A stretch of 64,000 nucleotides of DNA from Epiperipatus broadwayi. Its lineage: Eukaryota > Onychophora > Udeonychophora > Euonychophora > Peripatidae. Every line of letters begins with the position of its first letter. Position 1 is the first letter of the stretch. The position numbers and the translations under genes were made by a program. The stretch is taken from positions 15,560,935 to 15,624,934 of the forward strand of contig JAQFVV010012402.1 of the NCBI GenBank assembly GCA_028023455.1, read 5' to 3'. The notes beneath the pieces are model-generated. The model did no database searches and was not told where the DNA came from. It saw nothing but the letters and a program-made list of their open reading frames with translations. This document shows positions 57,155 through 64,000 of this stretch, piece after piece.

Positions 57155-58349
57155 CAGGGTTTATATTAATTGGACAAATTTTTTTAAAAAAAAAAAAAAA
57201 AGAAAAAGTTTATTATACATGGATTATGAGAATGGAAATAAAATTAAACAATCAAAGTAAAATGTTTTTTTTGAGAGATAATAATGAAATCAACCAAAAT
57301 AAATAAAGTTGAATAAACAAATTTTTTTGGAGAATTAATAATGGAATAAAAGAATAGATAAATAGAAGTAAAATGAGAATTTGTTGTTTAGGTAAATATA
57401 CAACAATAAAATAAAATTTTTTTGTAGAGAATCAATGTATATAAATGGAAAAAAAAAAGGATTTTAAAAGTAAATAAGTTAAATAAAGCTATAATAAATA
57501 CAATGAAGTCTATAATAATAAAAAAATAATAATAAAAATTTGCAAAATAATCTTGCAAGTAGGTGTAGATTGTGTTTGGATTAATAGTCATGAAAGGAGG
57601 GGGGAAGATGCAAATAAAGGCTAAGGAAGGAGTATTAAGGGGAGGCTGTCATTGTGTGAACTTATGATCCTCCATATGGTATGAAAATGGGAGGGTTCAT
57701 CCAATAGAATGAAGATCCAGTAGAAAGGTCCTGGACTCATCTTACATACTGGGAGATGTCATCCCAGTCCATTATCTAAAAAAAAATGTGTGCACTGGAA
57801 AGAGAGTGCAGAATAAACTGCAAATCAGTTTTGCTGAAAAAAAAATTCCCAGCATAGTTATAATAAATCTTGTTTTAGCATAAGTTGAATGGTCAGTAGA
57901 GGAATACTGCCATTTGCAATGACCACATATTTTCTGAGATGCAAACCCAGGGAAAAAGTCCTGGGCTCATTTAACTCGCTGGTAAAAAAATTCCCAGTAT
58001 AGTAATCAAGTTAAGTATATTTATTGCATAAATCAGGTATAAGCAGATGTGTTATGCAACTCATGGCATTCACCCTCTTCGTACACATTGGAAAAATGCA
58101 TGCTGTCCCTGGTGGTTATCACACATGACATAATCATTGAAGTAAATGTAGATTACAGCATGTGAGATGATGCAGAATAGGAAAGATCACCTTCTGTGGT
58201 TTGTTGATCTGTATACAATTCAAAACTTATTTTAGATAAAAATAAATTAGAATGAAAAGTGAAGAATCAGACAGTAAAGAAAAATAAAATATAAGAGCTA
58301 GAATAGATCAAATTGATGCATTTTATCTCTCAAACGAGGGTGCGTGTGA

Positions 58350-59837
58350 TGTAACATTAGTGATATATATGTTATAAATTTCACATATATTTGTGTTACA
58401 TATTTCATAATTTAAAAATATATGATCAAATTTATTAAAAAAAAAAATCAAGCAAATGAGAATAGTTAAAGAAATAGTTAAGAAGTAGTTTTTTAAAACG
58501 TAATTTTGTAAAAATAAAAAGACAGAGTTATATTTTTTTTAAAAAGAGAATGGGATGGGGGAAAGAATTAGAAATAAGATTTAAAAACTCTCCTTTTTAT
58601 AAATAAAAATAAATTATTAAAAATAAATCTTAGTGAGAAATCTAAAATAAGGATTTATTAATTAATTAGTGAATAGCAGTATTTCCTGGCTAATAATGAT
58701 ATTGAAATTGTAATAATTAAAAACTAGGTAAGCTATCTATCTCTTCAGGATAAAACCAAGAGATAGTAGATTAATCTAGAAAAAGATTAGATTAAAGAAA
58801 AATGTATAAATCAATTAAATTTAAAAAAATGTAAATTTAATTAAAAAATAGAAATAAAGCTATGATAAAAAAAAACAAATGGGAGAGTAGATATAAAAGC
58901 GTGATGTATCAATTGTTATTTTATTGCACTCTTGAGTCTGTAAGTCATTCCAGTCTTCAATCAGTTAGATTATTTTGGTCTTCAATCTGTTATTGATGCA
59001 TTATATTATTCACTGCTCTAGAGTTTCAGAGATCTAAGTACAGTAGAGCCAGTCATTACTGCTGCAGAAAATATTATTGCAGAAGCCATAGAACTAGCAA
59101 CATGCATTACTAAACTGTCTTAGAAGTGTTTGATTGAGCTTCAGACCCTGAAGTGCTCCACTAAAAATCAATTATCTACGCCTGAAACCAATGCCTAAGT
59201 CAAAAGATAGATGCTGCTATACTCTCTCTCCCATTGTCAAGTTGAAGAATGGAAGACAAGCCTGAAACCATCAATGAATACCAAAATGCCAATCGGTTAG
59301 AAAGTAACACTGATGCAAACTAAAACCAAATGAACTGTGTCATCTCAATCTCACAAATACCTAGGTAACTATATTTTCCATAATAATAGTCTATAGACAC
59401 TTTATTTTTAAATGAAAAAAACATTAACGAAGAACTATTATAAATTTTAGCCTGAACTAATCATTTATATTTTTCTATCAATTTTATTGTGTGATATAAT
59501 TAGATATATCTGTGCATGAATAAATGATGTTGGCTTAATTATTAGTTGGTCTAGTCTCTCTCTTGTCACTGCATCACCATTTATTTAAAAAAATAAATTT
59601 TTATCTGTATGTTAAGTTAAGGTGCTGGATCTCTTGATTAAGAGTAGGAGTTAGATTGGGATATTTCAAGTGCTGGATTGTGTACTTGTCATCCAAAACA
59701 TGCCAGCTATATATAACATATAGTTGGCTGGCACCTGAGTTTGATCCTCAAAACAAATAAAATGGTTTGGATGGCAGGTTGCCACGGTCAGGAAATGTGG
59801 TTGTGTTATGCTTTACATAGCCCGATCTGACTGTGCT
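58350..59837 (+). repeat. long direct repeat, copy B (probable 3' LTR)
   Basis: Begins TGTAACATTAGTG. Shares with copy A the blocks TTCATAATTTAAAAATATATGATC, GTAGAGCCAGTC, ACCATCAATG, CCAGCTATATATAAC and GGTCAGGAAATGTGGT-type sequence in order. The last 170 bases of copy A have no counterpart, so this end is truncated or diverged. Confidence 0.6.
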
Positions 59838-60119
59838 TAAGCAACAAATAAAAAAAATTTATAGAGTAATATTTAAACACAAAAAAAATGTAAAAATATT
59901 CAAAAAAGCCTAGAACTGATAATATAAAAGAAAATATAATAATACTTAATGAAATGTAATGCAAATCTATAAAAATAATAATAATTAAAAAACTATAAAA
60001 GTAGTAGAAAAATCAAACTTAATTTTCTTTAAATTAGTAAAACATTACATGATCACCATTTCCTATGATTGCACAAGTTGATAAAACAGTATGCGATGCA
60101 ATGCCCTGCGGCTTCTCCT
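59838..60119. other. short AT-rich stretch
   Basis: A-rich sequence between the direct repeat and the LINE fragment. Nothing recognised. Confidence 0.5.
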
Positions 60120-60530
60120 TTTTCAGAGTCAGGAATCCCTGAGCCACTATGCCCAGAGAAACTTGTTACCCACCTCAACTTCCCTTTCCACATTAAGTTT
60201 TCCCCATATTCTTCTCTATCTTGCTCCATCCCATTTCCACAACGTAATCTTTGTCAACTTCATGGCCTTTAGATCTAAATCCCTCTTATCTTTTCCCAAA
60301 CCTAGCATAAAAACCAGGAATCCACTTTCAGTATAATCACTTTGTTTACATTTATTCTTCCACAACTTCATTATTTGTATCCTTTCTGCTTGCAGATAGT
60401 TACATTCAATTAACAGATGCCTAATATTTTGCATGCCTTCCTTATATAACTTGCAGACTAAATCACCCATATTTTTCCATTTATGTGTATATTCCCTTGT
60501 TGTTAAAGATCCTGATCAAACCATAAACAT
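60120..60530 (-). mobile_element. LINE fragment with a zf-RVT-type zinc finger
   Basis: Minus-strand translation: TTREYTHKWKNMGDLVCKLY, then EGMQNIRHLLIECNYLQ. This C..(C/Y)......H.L.EC pattern is the zinc-binding region just after the reverse transcriptase in Jockey/CR1-like LINEs. The second Cys is Tyr here. The 84-residue frame 60216-60470 is open but has no start or end of its own. Fragment, presumably inactive. Confidence 0.68.
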
Positions 60531-60962
60531 TATCATAAATTAACTCATATCCAATATTTTGTTTATTTCTATATTGTAACCATCTGGGTTACATGGTACA
60601 CAGCAACAGTTATGTGCACATATATATCATAAAGAAAAAGTAGAAATAAACACAAACATAAATTTTTGTAGATATTTTTCTACATTTCCTGGAATAAAAA
60701 ATAAATAAAGGGTTAAATAACTCTGTATTAAAAACATTTTATTATAAATTAAAACATTTAAAATCTAAGTATTATTATTTGTAACTCTAATTTTGAAATT
60801 TAAAAACAGCATGTCTATTGATAATTGTAAAAATATCTATCTTTGAAAATCTTTTAATTAATGATTGTATACATTTCTTTATCTATTTTTAAAAATCTTT
60901 GTAGATTAAAAATTCCAAAAGTAACTTTTAATTAAAAGTGCTTTGAAGAGAGTAAAAAACAA

Positions 60963-61043
60963 GCATTGGTGGTTGAGAGGTCAGCGGCAGCTGCTTTACA
61001 AGCAGTTGCCCCGGGTTAGCGGGTTCGCTTCCCGGATGATGCT
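60963..61043 (+). tRNA. tRNA-Val(UAC)-like sequence with a long variable arm; likely pseudogene or SINE head
   Basis: Folds as a cloverleaf: acceptor GCATTGG/ATGATGC (six of seven pairs counting wobbles), D-stem GTTG/CGGC, anticodon stem GCTGC/GCAGT with loop TTTACAA giving anticodon TAC, T-stem around TTCGCTT with four good pairs. Internal A box TGGTTGAGAGG and B box GGTTCGCTTCC fit pol III promoters. The 12-base variable arm is a Leu/Ser feature and unexpected for tRNA-Val, and there are mismatches, so a tRNA-derived repeat or pseudogene is more likely than a working gene. No T-run terminator follows closely. Confidence 0.6.
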
Positions 61044-62051
61044 ATGACACATGAGAAAAAAAAATATGTAGATCACACCTTTGGTAAAATTTCAAAGTAG
61101 TGATTTGAAAAGATTAAAATTGATTTTAATCAAGATAAAGATTGGACAGAAAAAACTCTATTTTCAGTTACTGTGTTTTTATCATCTCAAGATTAAAAGG
61201 ATTAGACAAAATAAAAACAGTCTGCAATGTGTTTTTATCACCTTAGATGATTCTATAAAAGGACTAACAAAAATATCAGTTCAGTTTTGGCTTGCAGTTT
61301 TTGTAACAGCTGGCCAGAGAAGTCTGGTTTTAATATTTGAGAAGCAGTGGCCAAATAGGCCAACTTTGCAGTTTTTGTTTTAAGTTAAATAATTTTTACT
61401 TTTGGGAAATGTAACAGAATTGGTGCCAACTTTGCAGTTTTTGTAATAAAATACAAATAGCAGTTGGCTAACAGAATTGGTGTTTAGAGAGTTATGAAAA
61501 TAAAAATAGCTCCAATGAAGATATAGTTGAAGTCAAGCCAGTAGATCCAGCAGTGAGCAGTTTACTACTTCTACATACTGGATTTTTGATTCACTTGAAG
61601 ACTACCTATACAAATGTATTCTAGAAGACAGTTTGCTGACTGAAGCTCATCAAGCCTTAGAAAGAAAGGAGAATGCCAACATATCTAATTCTACTTCCTG
61701 ATTATGACAATTTTGGATTATACCTGTCTCACCAAGACTAACTTACAAAGAAAAGCACAAATATATGTATATACAATGGTGAGAAGCATTATATATAATG
61801 AGAATGAAATTTTAAATAATTTCTTTGATAAAAATGACGTTTAAATATCTATATATATTAAAAGATAAGTAAATAATTGTGCTTGAATTGAATTAAAATC
61901 TAAAAGTAATGATTAAATCATGGACAATTTATTTTGGAAAAAGAAAAAGAGGACATCAAAAATTTTTTTAGATTAATTTAAAGATGTAATTAATTGAAAG
62001 TAACCTGTCATAAAAACAAAAACCTTTTGAGTTACCTGTTAAAAAATTGAC

Positions 62052-62084
<33 letters not shown>

Positions 62085-62332
62085 AAAAAGAAAATACTTT
62101 TATTCACTGAAAAAAAAGAGAATAATTAATAATATTAATTCATATCATCCATATGTTTATAGATATACATGTATGTGTAAATTTTATGTAGTTTTCAAAT
62201 GGAATTTATTACAAAATATATTTTTAACAATTTTATTTGATAAATTCTAACATGTTCATTTTATACTAAGCCACATGTCTGTGTGCTGCCTGGTTTTAAA
62301 TAAACCTATTGGAACATATATGTTAATCAATG
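61044..62332. other. unassigned stretch with local repeats
   Basis: 61081-61383 is open on the plus strand for 100 residues with no known domain. CAACTTTGCAGTTTTTG occurs twice (61360, 61429) and ACAGAATTGGTG twice (61412, 61471). 61520-61700 is less AT-rich and could be a worn coding piece. Long T and A runs at 62050-62084. Confidence 0.35.
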
Positions 62333-62552
62333 TAATAATTTACTAAGGCTGTAACCTTAGAAATAAGCGTCTGAAAAATACGAAGGTAGGGACCTCTATA
62401 GGTCTTAAAACACAAGCTGAAGCTTGTGTTTTAAGACCTATAGAGGTCCCTACCTTCGTATTTTTCAGACGCTTATTTCTAAGGTTACAGCCTTAGTAAA
62501 TTATTACTTAATATAATAATGGGCGTTTAATAAAAGTTAATCAATGTAATAA
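62322..62552. repeat. 174-bp near-perfect palindrome with 17-bp flanking direct repeats
   Basis: Palindrome 62333-62506: TAATAATTTACTAAGGCTGT at the left and its complement at the right, centre CAAGCTGAAGCTTG, almost no mismatches. GTTAATCAATGTAATAA occurs at 62322-62338 and again at 62536-62552, so the palindrome plus a 29-base tail looks like one insertion with a 17-base target duplication. Confidence 0.82.
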
Positions 62553-63480
62553 GTTGAACTTTGTAAATCATATATATGTAAATCACAATGTGATAATTTG
62601 TTATTATTGTATGTTAATCAAAATCAGAAGGCATAATTGAGTATACATAGCCTTATTCTAGACCTTAATATCATTTATAAAATTTTTATTCTTAATAAAC
62701 TTGTGTTCAATTATGAAAATTATTCCAGTGGATCTATATATTCTTTGAATATCAATTTCCATCATTTCTTGGTCATATACAGTAAGAGCTTATGTTCTCT
62801 GAGCTAGATTCGAGCATGAGCTAAATATATAAATGGGAATATATTTAGTGCTTTAGGGGCATTCAGTTGACAAGGGTCCTGTTTTGGCAGGAAGAGTGAT
62901 AAGTCCCTGCACTACATTCTATTTTATGTTAGAATCTATTACAAATTAAGTTTATCATGGTCAGTACATTAATGGTACTAAGTGGCCAGAGCATTGATGA
63001 TGATAAGCATGTCATAATGTTCCAGCATTATTGTTTTTCTGATTTTTTTATTATTATGTATTCTGATAGATTAGCACTTAAGACATGCATCCAAGTAATG
63101 TTTAAAGCCCAAGCTGGCAAAAGTTCAATAGTTAGCCTGGTCTACAAAAGGCACATTTCCAATCCAACCACAAAACTGACTGCTGATTTATATTTTTTTT
63201 ATTGCTCACATCCAGCCACAAGATGGACTGTTGATTTAATGTATTGATATATTTTGATTGATCATTCATGATGATGAATAGTTATTTACTTTGAATATTA
63301 CTCATATTTTCTTTGATTTATTATAATGCTGGTTGATGAAGTTATAGTCAATTCAGTATCATTGTTCTAATATTTTCCAAGGAATTAGTGGGCTGATCTC
63401 TCAGAGATCTATTGATCTCATGCTCTCTTTCAATATATAACATTTCTTATATTTTGAATTATTTTAATTTGATATTTAAT
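62553..63480. other. AT-rich stretch, nothing recognised
   Basis: An open frame at 62957-63247 has no known domain. Two short related segments (AACCACAAAACTGACTG and AGCCACAAGATGGACTG) at 63167 and 63214 suggest a small local duplication. Confidence 0.4.
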
Positions 63481-64000
63481 TTTAAATTGACTGGGATGAT
63501 GATGATTTTCCATCACACCAGTTTTCCAGGTACAATCACTCCTTTTCTCCATCCTGTTGCAATATATATTTAATTCGTTTTACTTTCCATAGTAGTTCTC
63601 CATTTCCCTATTTTTTATTAATGCATCTATTCTATTCCATTCCTTATCATTATAACACTCAACAATTCACCTAATACAATCATCCTACTATTGTATAAAT
63701 ATATTGACATAAATTCTTTATCCAAATCTTCTGCATACCATACAACCTTTCTCACCCATGTTGTTGCCAGTTCTTTACTCATAATCCAATTAAATACTAT
63801 TTTGGCTATTTTTCTTATTATCCATAAACTACAATCTACTGAAAATTTTCAATTTGTTTTTGCATCTCTCACATGAAAATCTTGACCATCAAATTTCTCC
63901 TTTAATTGCCTCCTTTGCCTTCCACACATCTGCAACTAATGCTACTGCCACTCCCTTCTATACAATTCTAGCTACATCATATTTATTACATAAAAATACT
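63481..64000 (-). mobile_element. possible worn LINE fragment at the window edge
   Basis: On the minus strand near 63500-63570 the translation gives GKWRTTMESK-like then GWRKGVIVP, resembling the W..G.IVPI block at the start of LINE reverse transcriptases. The rest to the window edge is C-rich on the plus strand with many stops in all frames. Weak evidence: short, and no second motif. Confidence 0.3.

Larger units (their letters stand above)
53885..59837 (+). mobile_element. probable decayed LTR retrotransposon with long direct repeats
   Basis: Two 1.45 kb direct repeats enclose about 2.9 kb. The interior at 56040-56810 is A-rich and reads as a stop-broken, charged, coiled-coil-like frame (MKTFEKRFEKYTEMINKQTE), then a C-KYC-type cysteine cluster at about 56728-56776 that could be a worn gag knuckle. 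A polypurine run sits at 57592-57606. No RT could be found. The alternative is two separate insertions of one non-coding repeat. Confidence 0.5.

Noticed and set aside
57015-57260. 81-residue open frame on the plus strand spanning a poly-G run
   Set aside because: Runs through G and A homopolymers within a decayed repeat; not a plausible gene.
1-64000. CRISPR arrays, operons or bacterial signals
   Set aside because: Direct repeats are long TE-type or microsatellite, and the only host gene has spliced introns.

Overview
The window is very AT-rich animal DNA (roughly three quarters A+T by eye) with long introns, microsatellites and many degenerate transposable elements. Standard-code exons with GT..AG splice sites, Penelope-like and Ty3/gypsy retroelements and a Merlin-type transposase point to an invertebrate. 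An arthropod is my guess, from the CAAAATG start context, short AGGTTAGGTT-type runs and the Merlin/Penelope mix, but the species cannot be fixed from sequence alone.

One host gene can be supported firmly. It lies on the minus strand and spans 52321 down to 10285: the 3' two fifths or so of an ABCB10-like mitochondrial ABC half-transporter, in eight exons totalling 1011 coding bases. All eight junctions keep the reading frame. The exons encode the last membrane segments and a complete nucleotide-binding domain with Walker A, Q-loop, signature, Walker B, D-loop and H-loop. The N-terminal exons must lie beyond the right edge, because I found none between 52322 and 64000. Intron sizes range from 96 bases to about 19.9 kb.

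Layout: 1-10284 is mostly AT-rich intergenic DNA, with a GC-richer, CpG-bearing patch at about 1740-3160 (possible promoter or first exon of a neighbour) and two long palindromes. The 19.9 kb last intron (10517-30431) holds a LINE fragment, a tandem repeat with two hammerhead-ribozyme-like folds, a palindrome, a broken Ty3/gypsy element (LTRs, 5-bp target duplication) inserted in an older foldback repeat, a second LINE fragment, a decayed Penelope-like element and a deleted Merlin transposon. The 14.9 kb intron (33310-48184) holds two palindromes and a striking head-to-head pair of Penelope-like copies with 1.5 kb inverted arms. Right of the last visible exon are a decayed element with long direct repeats (53.9-59.8 kb), a LINE zinc-finger fragment, a tRNA-like sequence and another near-perfect palindrome.

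The recurring theme is long inverted or tandem repeats, several with hammerhead-type cores (CTGATGA..GAAA with a hairpin between), scattered through and around one housekeeping gene. The best candidate for something under-described is the hammerhead-bearing tandem repeat at 11.45-12.21 kb.
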